Shown here piece after piece: positions 44,752 to 53,252 of a stretch of DNA of 64,000 nucleotides; position 1 is the stretch's first letter; each line of letters begins with the position of its first letter. The position numbers were made by a program, and so were the translations under genes. This DNA comes from Leptolyngbya sp. PCC 7375 (GTDB lineage: Bacteria; Cyanobacteriota; Cyanobacteriia; Phormidesmidales; Phormidesmidaceae), in assembly GCF_000316115.1 (NCBI RefSeq), contig NZ_JH993797.1:6669961-6733960 (forward strand). Direction: 5' to 3'. The notes beneath the pieces were generated by a model that saw nothing but the letters and a program-made list of their open reading frames with translations, did no database searches and was not told the origin of the DNA.

Positions 44752-44785
44752 AAAGACCTCAGTTGCTTATGCAACTGAGGTCTTT
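44752..44785. terminator. Bidirectional terminator hairpin
   Basis: AAAGACCTCAGTTGC (44752-44766), loop TTAT and GCAACTGAGGTCTTT (44771-44785) form a perfect 15-bp stem. The flanks TTT and GTTGTTT suit termination of both the rightward DUF3131 operon and the leftward gene ending at 44815. Confidence 0.75.
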
Positions 44786-44814
44786 GTTGTTTCAAAAATG
44801 GAATAATTCTTGGT

Positions 44815-45099
44815 CTAGACAGTTACCATTTTCTCTTGAAGAAAACTTTGAATTTGCGATAGCGCCTGTTCTGCTACTTCTGCTGCAAAGTTTAAGTGAA
44901 TCATCAAATTCGGATTACTACTGTAGATATGAAGAGAACCATATCCGGGCCGCCATCCAGAAAAGCCAGCGATCTCTGTGTAAGGAATAAACTGAAAAGC
45001 GCCATTGTCTAAATTGTGATAATGCACTCCTGAATTGGTCAGCTTTAGTGCAATTTCATTGGAGATATCCTTAGGGTGAAATCCCTTAAATTCAAGCAT
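44815..45099 (-). CDS. Unknown small protein (94 aa)
   Basis: The protein begins MLEFKGFHPKDISNEIALKL and has a beta-rich middle (GAFQFIPYTEIAGFSGW, GSLHIYSSNPNLMIHLNF) and a helical end (EQALSQIQSFLQEK). I do not recognise the family. A small PH-like fold is possible but not shown. It is leftward, with a strong hairpin 30 bp after its stop. Confidence 0.55.
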   Translation of the reverse strand: MLEFKGFHPKDISNEIALKLTNSGVHYHNLDNGAFQFIPYTEIAGFSGWRPGYGSLHIYSSNPNLMIHLNFAAEVAEQALSQIQSFLQEKMVTV

Positions 45100-45316
45100 G
45101 TTGGTTTCCTCAAAATGAGCATTAAGGCAATATTGTGTATCAAACCAGGGTCAGTAGCCTGGCTAACAACTTGTACGTGGGACGTTTCATAAAAGAGCAT
45201 TTAGAAGTCAGGAGCCAGCCCCCATGTCCTTAATGAATTCTGACTCCAAGAATCTATAATCCTATCTAACTGAACGTTCCCGCCTTAAGTGGATCTCCAT
45301 AGATTAAAGTTGTTGG

Positions 45317-48300
45317 CTATACATACAGAATTGATGTATTGGATAGATCCATACCTAAAGTACCCTCCAATGTGGCAATCAACTCATCCGAGCCGCTTAA
45401 GCTACCAGTACCATCACTATCTAAATAGATGTTAGTACTTGATCTTGAAGAACCCAGTACATAATCATTGGCTACACCACTCAACTGGATAATATCCTCT
45501 GAACCATTGAAGTCCGTGATTAAAGCATAATCAGACGTGCCAGACGTTAGTAGGTCACCATCATCATAAAAGACCTGACCTGATTCACCAAGGATAAAGT
45601 AATCGCTACCGCCACCGCCGGTGAGAATATCTACCTCACCTGAACCATCTGTAGCACCTCTGAGAACATCAGCTCCACCATCGCCTAACAGGATGTCATT
45701 ACCGTCACCGCCAAATAGGTTATCGCTACCTTCGCCACCATCTAGTGCGTCGTTACCCGCATCTCCATAGAGTTGGTCATCACCAGTGCCACCAAGGAGT
45801 TTATCGCTTCCTGCACCACCATAGAGTTGGTCACTATCGTCACCACCATGGAGTTCATTTTCACCAGCTACGCCATAGAGTTCATCGTTACCAGCACCTC
45901 CCTCAAGGCGGTTGTTCCCGGTACTGCCAAAGAGTTGGTCATTACCAGCTCCCCCATCAAGTAGATCATTACCAACTTCAGCATTGAGGGTGTCATTACC
46001 AGCACCTCCGTAAAGGGTGTCATCCCCTAAACCACCAGAAAGGGTATCATTACCTTTGCCACCATAGAGAGTATCGGTATCATTCCCCCCTAACAGCACA
46101 TCATCGCCGGAACCACCATCGAGTATGTCATTGCCAGAACCGCCATCTAGAGTATCTATACCGTCTCCAGCGGTCAGAATATCGTTACCGCTACCACCTT
46201 TCAAAGTGTTGTTACCACCAGTGGTGAGTAGGGTGTCGTTACCGCTGCCGCCGTCAAGGGTATCATTACCGCTGCCGGAAGTAAGCTGGTCATTGTTGTT
46301 ACCACCTTTTAGGGTGTTGTTACCACTAGTAGTTGTCAGAATGTCGTCACCATTCCCCCCCTCTAGTCGGTCATTGCCGCCTTCTGATGTGAGGGTATCA
46401 TCTCCATCCTTACCGTACAGCTTGACCTGGCTGTTACCGGTGGCTGAAAGCTGATCGTTACCACTGTTGGCATAGAGCCTTTCAATGCCTGTATCAGTGA
46501 CATTCATTACCAGGTCTGTATTGCTCTGGAAATAGGCCGTATCAGTACCCGTTCCACCATCAATAACAGTGTCGTCAGTATCAAAATAGAGCTTATCATT
46601 ACCGCTACCAGCGATTAACTGGTCGGCACCACTGCCACCATCCAGGGTATCGTTACCAGCACCTGCATCCAGACTGTCATTGCCAACACCACCATCTAGG
46701 GTATCGCTACCACTACCTGCGGTAAGGACATCGTTACCGTCACCACCGAGCAAGGTGTTTTTGCCACCACTACTGGTCAGAGTGTCATCTCCGGTCCCCC
46801 CCTCTAGGGTGTCATTACCACTGCCACTGGTGAGAGTGTCGTTGCCAGCTCCACCGAGTAGCGTATTGCTACCACTACCAGCATTGATAATGTCATCCCC
46901 ACTGCCACCTTCAAGAGTATCGTCACCACTTCCAGTCGTAATAGTGTCATTACCTCCCTCACCGTAAACGATGAAATCTTGACTACTGCTGGCGGTAATA
47001 GTATCGTCACCCGCATTACTGTGGAGTGTTTCAATACCTGTCGCGTCTAAATCGATGGTTAGAGCATCATTACTCTCGTAATGGGCTGTATCTTCGGTGC
47101 CAGCCCCTGCATCCACTAATGTGTCAGCTGCATCAAAATAGAGGGTATCATTACCCGCGCCACCGCTAAGGCTATCGGCACCAGCACCGCCCTTTAAGAC
47201 GTCATGACCGTTGCCAGCGTCTAGAACATCATCTCCGGCATCGGCCACTAGGGTGTCGTTACCGCCACCTGTGGTGATGGTATCGCTACCTGCACCGCCC
47301 TTGATGTAGTTGTGGCCTCCGGTGGATGTAATGGTATCATCACCTTCACCACCAAAGAGCTGATCGCTGCCGTTACCAGTTTCTAGGGTGTCGTTACCAG
47401 CACCACCGAATATCTTCACGGCGTTACCAGCGGTTGAGGTAAAGGTGTCATCACCGACATTGCCGTGAACTTCTTCCAGACTTACATCATCAATGTTGAG
47501 GTTAATGACTGTAGCACCCTGGTAAACACCAACATCACTGCCGCTACCGCCGTCCAGGGTGTCATCGGCATCAAAATTCAGGGTGTCATTGCCTTCGCCT
47601 CCGGAGAGAGTATCAGCGCCTTCTCCACCTGTGATGGTGTCATTGCCGCCTTCTCCCTGGAGGACATCGTCTCCGGCACCGCCTAGAACGACATCATTGC
47701 CAGTCCCAGCTGCGATCGCATCATCCCCAGTGCCACCATCTAGAATCTCATGGCCAGTTCCGCCAATGATAGTGTCATTACCCCCTGCTCCGTGAATTTC
47801 GACGCTGTTGTTACTGGAGTTGGTAAAGACATCAGCCGCTTCAGTACCGTAGGCTAACTCAATCTGGCTAGCACCCAAATCCAGAGTGACACCAACATTT
47901 CCCTGGGCTTTAGCGACATCGTAACCAGCACCTCCGTCTACCGTATCTACCGCATCAAACTTCAGGGTGTCATGACCTGCCCCACCAAGCAGCGTATCCG
48001 CACCATCACCGCCATCTAGCGTGTCGTGCCCGTCACCTCCATCCAACGTATCGTTGCCAGCGTTACCCTCTAGCAGATCGTTACCAGCGTCTCCACTGAG
48101 GACATCAGTGCCATCACCACCCAGAGCATAGTCATCACCAGCGCCACCACTGGCAACATCATCCCCTGCACCAGCATCTAAATAATCATTAGCCGCTCCG
48201 CCAGTCAGAGAATCATTTCCGGCGTTACCAAACATGGCAACAATCTCACCATTGGCAGCACCTGCTCCATTCGTATTGGTAAAGGTGTCATTACCGGCAT

Positions 48301-50743
48301 TACCATGGGCTTCGTTAAAGCTGTTAGCGCCCAGGTCTAAGCTGGCTCCCTCAGCGGTTTCCACAATGGCAACATCGTAGCCGGCATCTCCTTTGACTAC
48401 GGTGTCAGCAGCATCAAAGAAGACAGTGTCATTACCAGCCCCCCCTTGCAGTTGATCGGCACCAGCACCACCGCTCAGTACATCATGGCCAGCACCGCCA
48501 TCAACAATATCAGCACCCGCTTGACCCGATAGCCAGCCATCATCACCAGCCCCACCATAGAGTACATCAGCTCCGTCACCACCTTCTAAGACATCAACGC
48601 CGTCACTACCTTCCAGGACATCATTGTCAGCACCGCCACTTAAGTAGTCATCACCAAGACCACCCTGAAGGGTGTCATCACCCGCATCACCAAATAGGGC
48701 GTCATTACCAGTTTGGCCCTGAAGTAAATCGTTACCCGAGCCACCTTCTAAAACGTCGTGACCATCACCACCATCTAGACTGTCGTCTCCGGCATCGCCC
48801 TTAAGAATATCCTCTTGCTTACCGCCACTAAGAGTGTCACTACCGTCGCCCCCTTCCAGAATGTCATAGCCGTCACCACCGTCGAGGGCATCGTTGTCAG
48901 CTCCGCCCTGAATAGTATCGTTGTCGGCTCCGCCAATAAGAGTATCGTCACCTGCACCTCCAGCCAGGTAGTCATGACCAGCGCCGCCATCAATGGTGTC
49001 AGCCCCAGCATCACCCAGCAGGCTATCGTCACCGAGACCACCGGTAATGTTATCGTCACCTGCGCCACCCTCAGCATAGTCAACACCGTCACCGCCGCGA
49101 ATCAAGTCAGCACCGCCAGCACCTTTGAGGGTGTCATTGCCAGTCCCCCCTTCAAGGCGGTCAGCACCGTCACCGCCGTCAAGAATGTCATCTCCTGCAT
49201 CACCAAAGAGCTGATCGAGACCAGCATCACCCAGCAGGGTGTCATTACCCTCACCACCGATAACAACATCGTCACCAACTCCACCCGTGGCGACATCATG
49301 GCCAGCGCCAGCGTCGATGGTGTCATTGCCTTCGCCACCGTCAAGCCAGTAATCATCCCCTTCGCCACCCAGGAGCACGTCGTTGCCTGCATCTCCCATG
49401 AGCACGTCATTGCCAGTGCCGCCCTGGAGCTGGTCGTCGTCGGCTCCACCGGATAGGACATCGTCACCGGCATCACCAAAAATCTCATCCTGGCCCACAC
49501 TACCGGATAACCAGCCGTCGTTGTCAGCACCACCACGAATTACATCGTTGCCAGCACCGCCTTCGATGGTATCCATACCGGTACTACCATCCAGGGTGTC
49601 ATGACCCACGCCACCGTCAATATAGTCATGACCTTCGCCGCCATCAATCAAGTCATTACCGGCATCGCCGTAGAGGATGTCTTGACCAGTACCGCCTGCG
49701 ATCGCATCATCGTTATCTCCCCCATGGATGTCATCATCCCCAGAGTTCCCCTCGATCACATCAGCCCCAGCCCCCCCATCTATACGGTCAATGCCTTCCC
49801 CACCGTAGATATAGTCAGTACCCTCACCACCCAGCATGACATCATCTTCACGGCCACCGTACATGACATCGTTACCGGCACCCCCATCCATAAAATCATG
49901 GCCAGCCTCACCGTAAAGGGCATCATTCCCACTACCGCCGAGCATGGAATAATCATCACCCGCACCACCAATGAGGATATCATCGCCATCCCCACCATCT
50001 AAGGTGTCATGACCGTCTCCACCTAAAATTTTGTCATTGCCAAGGCCACCAGTGAGCTGGTCATGTCCAGCCCCTCCGTCAACCAGATCAGCGCCTTCGC
50101 CACCATCAGCGATATCTTTACCAGCGCCCGCATAAAGCACATCCTGACCTGTACCACCGGTCAAAATATCGTTGTCATTACCACCATTTAGAAGGTCGTT
50201 ACCAGTGCCTCCTTCTAAAATGTCGTTACCATCATCCCCATTGATGGTGTCGTTGCCATCTCCCCCTGCAAGCCAGTAATCATTACCAACACCACCGTTG
50301 ATAATGTCATTACCAACATCTCCTGAAATAGCATCATCTCCCCAGCTGCCGAGAATAATATCACTGCCTAGACCACCGAATATTAAATCGTTATAGATGG
50401 CTGAATTATCACCAGGAGGAAACGCTAGGTTTGGCCCATTGCTTTCCTTTGAACCAACAGAAAGATTTAGGGGATTATACGAATAATTACCATCATCACC
50501 TAATTCCCAACCACTTCCTTCCGAAAAATCTCCATGCAGTAAGTCATTACCAGCACCACCTGCCAAAATATCATTACCAGCACCACCTGCCACCAGATCG
50601 CTGCCAGCTTCCCCACTAAGCCAGACATCATTCCCCTCATATCCTTGAATCTCATCGTTGAATTTTAGGCCGATGAGGACATCACTGAGGACACTGCCCT
50701 TCAGAACATTATTAATAACAGAGGAGTTTGATTCTGAGCTCAT
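45317..50743 (-). CDS. Giant RTX (hemolysin-type) calcium-binding repeat protein
   Basis: Almost the whole 1808-residue protein is made of nine-residue GGxGxDxLx repeats that form calcium-filled beta-rolls. The first 20 residues and the last 110 are non-repetitive, with the C-terminal part (YALITDFNGSEDIIQLSG to SNTSILYV) typical of type I secretion substrates. No signal peptide is seen. Five 40-50-residue non-RTX spacers recur between blocks, with a core like T-I-D-L-x-A-x-x-I-E-x-L-H-x-N-A-G-D-D. The protein is very acidic. It is probably exported by an ABC/HlyD/TolC system that is not in this window and may form or bind the cell surface or sheath (inference). Its place within a polysaccharide locus fits a matrix component. 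Confidence 0.93.
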   Translation of the reverse strand: MSSESNSSVINNVLKGSVLSDVLIGLKFNDEIQGYEGNDVWLSGEAGSDLVAGGAGNDILAGGAGNDLLHGDFSEGSGWELGDDGNYSYNPLNLSVGSKESNGPNLAFPPGDNSAIYNDLIFGGLGSDIILGSWGDDAISGDVGNDIINGGVGNDYWLAGGDGNDTINGDDGNDILEGGTGNDLLNGGNDNDILTGGTGQDVLYAGAGKDIADGGEGADLVDGGAGHDQLTGGLGNDKILGGDGHDTLDGGDGDDILIGGAGDDYSMLGGSGNDALYGEAGHDFMDGGAGNDVMYGGREDDVMLGGEGTDYIYGGEGIDRIDGGAGADVIEGNSGDDDIHGGDNDDAIAGGTGQDILYGDAGNDLIDGGEGHDYIDGGVGHDTLDGSTGMDTIEGGAGNDVIRGGADNDGWLSGSVGQDEIFGDAGDDVLSGGADDDQLQGGTGNDVLMGDAGNDVLLGGEGDDYWLDGGEGNDTIDAGAGHDVATGGVGDDVVIGGEGNDTLLGDAGLDQLFGDAGDDILDGGDGADRLEGGTGNDTLKGAGGADLIRGGDGVDYAEGGAGDDNITGGLGDDSLLGDAGADTIDGGAGHDYLAGGAGDDTLIGGADNDTIQGGADNDALDGGDGYDILEGGDGSDTLSGGKQEDILKGDAGDDSLDGGDGHDVLEGGSGNDLLQGQTGNDALFGDAGDDTLQGGLGDDYLSGGADNDVLEGSDGVDVLEGGDGADVLYGGAGDDGWLSGQAGADIVDGGAGHDVLSGGAGADQLQGGAGNDTVFFDAADTVVKGDAGYDVAIVETAEGASLDLGANSFNEAHGNAGNDTFTNTNGAGAANGEIVAMFGNAGNDSLTGGAANDYLDAGAGDDVASGGAGDDYALGGDGTDVLSGDAGNDLLEGNAGNDTLDGGDGHDTLDGGDGADTLLGGAGHDTLKFDAVDTVDGGAGYDVAKAQGNVGVTLDLGASQIELAYGTEAADVFTNSSNNSVEIHGAGGNDTIIGGTGHEILDGGTGDDAIAAGTGNDVVLGGAGDDVLQGEGGNDTITGGEGADTLSGGEGNDTLNFDADDTLDGGSGSDVGVYQGATVINLNIDDVSLEEVHGNVGDDTFTSTAGNAVKIFGGAGNDTLETGNGSDQLFGGEGDDTITSTGGHNYIKGGAGSDTITTGGGNDTLVADAGDDVLDAGNGHDVLKGGAGADSLSGGAGNDTLYFDAADTLVDAGAGTEDTAHYESNDALTIDLDATGIETLHSNAGDDTITASSSQDFIVYGEGGNDTITTGSGDDTLEGGSGDDIINAGSGSNTLLGGAGNDTLTSGSGNDTLEGGTGDDTLTSSGGKNTLLGGDGNDVLTAGSGSDTLDGGVGNDSLDAGAGNDTLDGGSGADQLIAGSGNDKLYFDTDDTVIDGGTGTDTAYFQSNTDLVMNVTDTGIERLYANSGNDQLSATGNSQVKLYGKDGDDTLTSEGGNDRLEGGNGDDILTTTSGNNTLKGGNNNDQLTSGSGNDTLDGGSGNDTLLTTGGNNTLKGGSGNDILTAGDGIDTLDGGSGNDILDGGSGDDVLLGGNDTDTLYGGKGNDTLSGGLGDDTLYGGAGNDTLNAEVGNDLLDGGAGNDQLFGSTGNNRLEGGAGNDELYGVAGENELHGGDDSDQLYGGAGSDKLLGGTGDDQLYGDAGNDALDGGEGSDNLFGGDGNDILLGDGGADVLRGATDGSGEVDILTGGGGSDYFILGESGQVFYDDGDLLTSGTSDYALITDFNGSEDIIQLSGVANDYVLGSSRSSTNIYLDSDGTGSLSGSDELIATLEGTLGMDLSNTSILYV

Positions 50744-51058
50744 GATTAAGGATGATCAAATTAACAGGTTGAAATTAGCCAGAGGCTTCCTGACGAGAGG
50801 TTCCAAACAAAACAAGGAAAATAAGCATAAAGCACAGTAGCTTTGAGACTTGCTAGTCCTCTCAAACCATCAAAGTCTTGTTTCGAGTTAGTAGATGAAA
50901 AGACACTGCACAAGGGATGTGCCTTCAAATACCATAGTGCTCTAGTAAATCTTCAGAGAGAATGACAATTATACTGAACACTTCCAAAATCCAGTAAGTC
51001 TTATGCTGTAAGGCTTTTGAAGTAAAACACCTACAGAATGATTATCATAACTTAAGCT
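50744..51058. other. Intergenic region upstream of the RTX gene
   Basis: The 315-bp gap should contain the leftward RTX promoter and the 3' end of the outer-membrane protein transcript. It is AT-rich with no clear hairpin or coding frame. Confidence 0.3.
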
Positions 51059-52384
51059 TCAAAATTTAGCACGCACCTGTCCTGTAATTGCACGGTTATT
51101 AAAGGCACTATCACCTGTTTGACCAATTACATTACTAAAGGCATAACCCAAATCCATTTCCAGGGATTCTGTAATTTCAAGGGTGCACTTAGCGTTATAA
51201 TTGTAGGCTGACGACCAACTGCTATTTAGTCGTTGTCGTCCCCAAGAAGCCGCTGCACCACAGTCTAGCCAATCTAAAACTTCTCCTTTCCAGCCAACTT
51301 CAGCATTGGCAACCAAAAAATCAGGAGGCGAAAAGTATCCACTGGCAGTCTCAGCGTCTTCTCGATACTGCCAAGTAAACAGGTTACCAGCCACATAAAA
51401 ATCTCCAAGTTTCTTTTCTATACGACTAAACGATTGCTGTTCTTGATTTCCATCGTTATAGCGGCCCCAACGCGCTAGAGAGAAAAGATACATATCCGGA
51501 GAAATTTGCCAATAGAGGTTTGGGCCATACCGCCAGGCTCTGATCTGATTATTTAATGTAGTCGCATTAAACTTATAGGACCCATAGTCCACAAAGAAGG
51601 AAAGTGTAGCTTTTTTACCGATTGGGACAGACGCATTGGCATTAAAGTTAACGGCAAGTGGTAACTGATTAAAGAGATCGATTCCGCCCCCAGCCGTTGT
51701 GGTAAAGTCTCCCATTTCACGAGTCCATGACGCTTTAAGCGGAATATTAAAGACGGTATTAACAGCTGGTTGAGCATATCTATTAAATCCCGTCGTAATA
51801 GCAAGTTGATCGCCATTAGGCAAAGTATCTGTCACAGTTGGTTCAATAATGCGGTTGCCCTGATCAAAATTACTAAAATCATCTGATAAATTGATTATTA
51901 AATTATTAATTTTCCAAATTGGTACAAAAGGAGTTGCGTCAGATTCTAGTTCTGTTTGTTCTAGTTCTGGAACAATTAGTTCTGGAGCGATCGGTTCTGA
52001 CGATGGAGTAACGGGTGGTGGAATGTAAAGCCCCGGATTAAGATTTTCTGGAGCAGCTAGGTATAAAACATCTGATACGTTAGCACCATCGGTGTAATCA
52101 GAATAACTGCTTTGAGAATTTTCCTCACTGTCTAGGGCAGATACCAAATCAGTCACCGGAGAAAAAAACTGTTCTGCGGGAGGCTGCTCCAGTTCCGAAG
52201 CCACTAATTTCTCAGAACTAAGAAAATCCTCAGAACCTATTTGTGAATTATGCAGTTCTAAATTAGAGGGCTCAGATATTCCCCACGCAGCCTCCGATAG
52301 TAGAAACATGCACAACATGAAATGCCCTCTCCAAGGAGAGCAAATCAGTCGCAATACCTTGAAGAAACATCTGTCAGGTGCCAT
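51059..52384 (-). CDS. Outer-membrane beta-barrel protein (putative export/adhesion pore)
   Basis: The 441-residue protein has an N-terminal signal (hydrophobic CMFLLSEAAWG, cleavage near residue 36), a long acidic Ser/Glu/Pro-rich linker (about 40-160) and then beta strands typical of an outer-membrane barrel, such as PLAVNFNANASVPIGKKATL, ATLNNQIRAWRYGPNLYWQI and RIEKKLGDFYVAGNLFTWQ. It ends in the C-terminal aromatic ...GQVRAKF needed for BAM insertion. No named family is recognised. It is transcribed toward the RTX gene and is divergent from the sensor relic and the GT2 gene, so it may serve export or surface anchoring of the polymer (inference). Confidence 0.72.
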   Translation of the reverse strand: MAPDRCFFKVLRLICSPWRGHFMLCMFLLSEAAWGISEPSNLELHNSQIGSEDFLSSEKLVASELEQPPAEQFFSPVTDLVSALDSEENSQSSYSDYTDGANVSDVLYLAAPENLNPGLYIPPPVTPSSEPIAPELIVPELEQTELESDATPFVPIWKINNLIINLSDDFSNFDQGNRIIEPTVTDTLPNGDQLAITTGFNRYAQPAVNTVFNIPLKASWTREMGDFTTTAGGGIDLFNQLPLAVNFNANASVPIGKKATLSFFVDYGSYKFNATTLNNQIRAWRYGPNLYWQISPDMYLFSLARWGRYNDGNQEQQSFSRIEKKLGDFYVAGNLFTWQYREDAETASGYFSPPDFLVANAEVGWKGEVLDWLDCGAAASWGRQRLNSSWSSAYNYNAKCTLEITESLEMDLGYAFSNVIGQTGDSAFNNRAITGQVRAKF

Positions 52385-52558
52385 CTGCTTATTGTACCCA
52401 TTCCCAATTCTGTAGGCTTATTCCATTCATACAAAACTGTCGCAAGCTCACCCATAAATCCTTACTAATTATGATGTGACTCCATAAAAATGAGATAAGT
52501 CATTCTGTTTTGTATTCTAGAACTATTAGAACTTATTAAAGCCCTTGTCAGTAAAATC

Positions 52559-53076
52559 ATGGGTAAAATCAGAAGGCTAAGCCGACAGTTCACACTTTTT
52601 TTACTATCGTTTGTTGTTGTTGTTGTTAGTGGTATTGGACTTTCTAATGCAATACAACAACTGGCCAAAGTCGAAATTACAGCATGGGCACACATGATTA
52701 TTCAAACCATGAATGCCGTGCGTGACGGGTATGACCTCGGCACGATGTAGAGTGCTATAATGCTTATCCAGCAAGGGTTTCAGAAAGATTTGAACAAAGA
52801 ATCAATTTTCTCAATTTCAGCGTGATGGAGATTGTAAGCTTCTTGTAGGGCTTAGAATTTCTGACTTTTTAATAGACATCTAATTGAGGTCATACCCTGC
52901 GTGACTATACAAGTGATAATGTCAAACCTCAGCTGGCTCACCAATTGGCGACATCTAGCTCATTTATTAGGCAGACGGTACCAGCCTATGTTGCTAGAGA
53001 AGTATTTGAGCATTTCCGGCAAGAAACTTTTCACTGTCCAGTTAATAAAGTAATATTGTTTATCCATTCATACTAG
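52559..53076 (+). pseudogene. DUF3365 (Tll0287-like) sensor gene interrupted by a MITE
   Basis: The first part (52559-52726) encodes a membrane helix and then TMNAVRD, and the frame then enters the MITE and stops. If the MITE and one 8-bp duplication copy are removed, the frame continues TMNAVRDYTSDNVKPQLA and reads QTVPAYVAREVFEHFR before a stop at 53074-53076. TMNAVRDYTS and QTVPAY are the hallmark of DUF3365 sensor domains, found at the N-terminus of many cyanobacterial signalling proteins. The restored frame is only 112 residues and loses similarity near its end, so the gene was also cut or decayed at its 3' side. It stands immediately before the GT2 gene and may have been its signal input. 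Confidence 0.85.
52727..52897. mobile_element. 171-bp MITE, family B copy 2
   Basis: Terminal inverted repeats GGGTATGACCTC (52727-52738) and GAGGTCATACCC (52886-52897) are flanked by a perfect 8-bp duplication TGCGTGAC (52719-52726 and 52898-52905). It is about 95% identical by eye to the copy in the IS4 element and in the same orientation. It inserted in the DUF3365 gene. Confidence 0.95.
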
Positions 53077-53252
53077 TGGGAAAACTAATTAGTACTGCTC
53101 CATACATAATGGTTAGCTTAAGCATCTACTATCGCTATTAACAGGAAATTGAATTCCAGGCTCAACACTATTAAATAGTTTGAGATGCCATGGAAACATA
53201 GAAGTCATTGGATTCGAGAAATTAGAATCGCTTACATACTATTTTATCGATA

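Noticed and set aside
45745..49998. Long plus-strand frames opposite the RTX gene (rich in Ser, Pro, Val, Leu)
   Set aside because: They are mirror frames created by the repetitive GGxGxD codons on the minus strand and have no independent features.
45317..50743. Regular short repeats resembling a CRISPR or satellite array
   Set aside because: The periodicity is 27 bp with variable bases and encodes nine-residue RTX units in one open frame, so it is coding, not an array.
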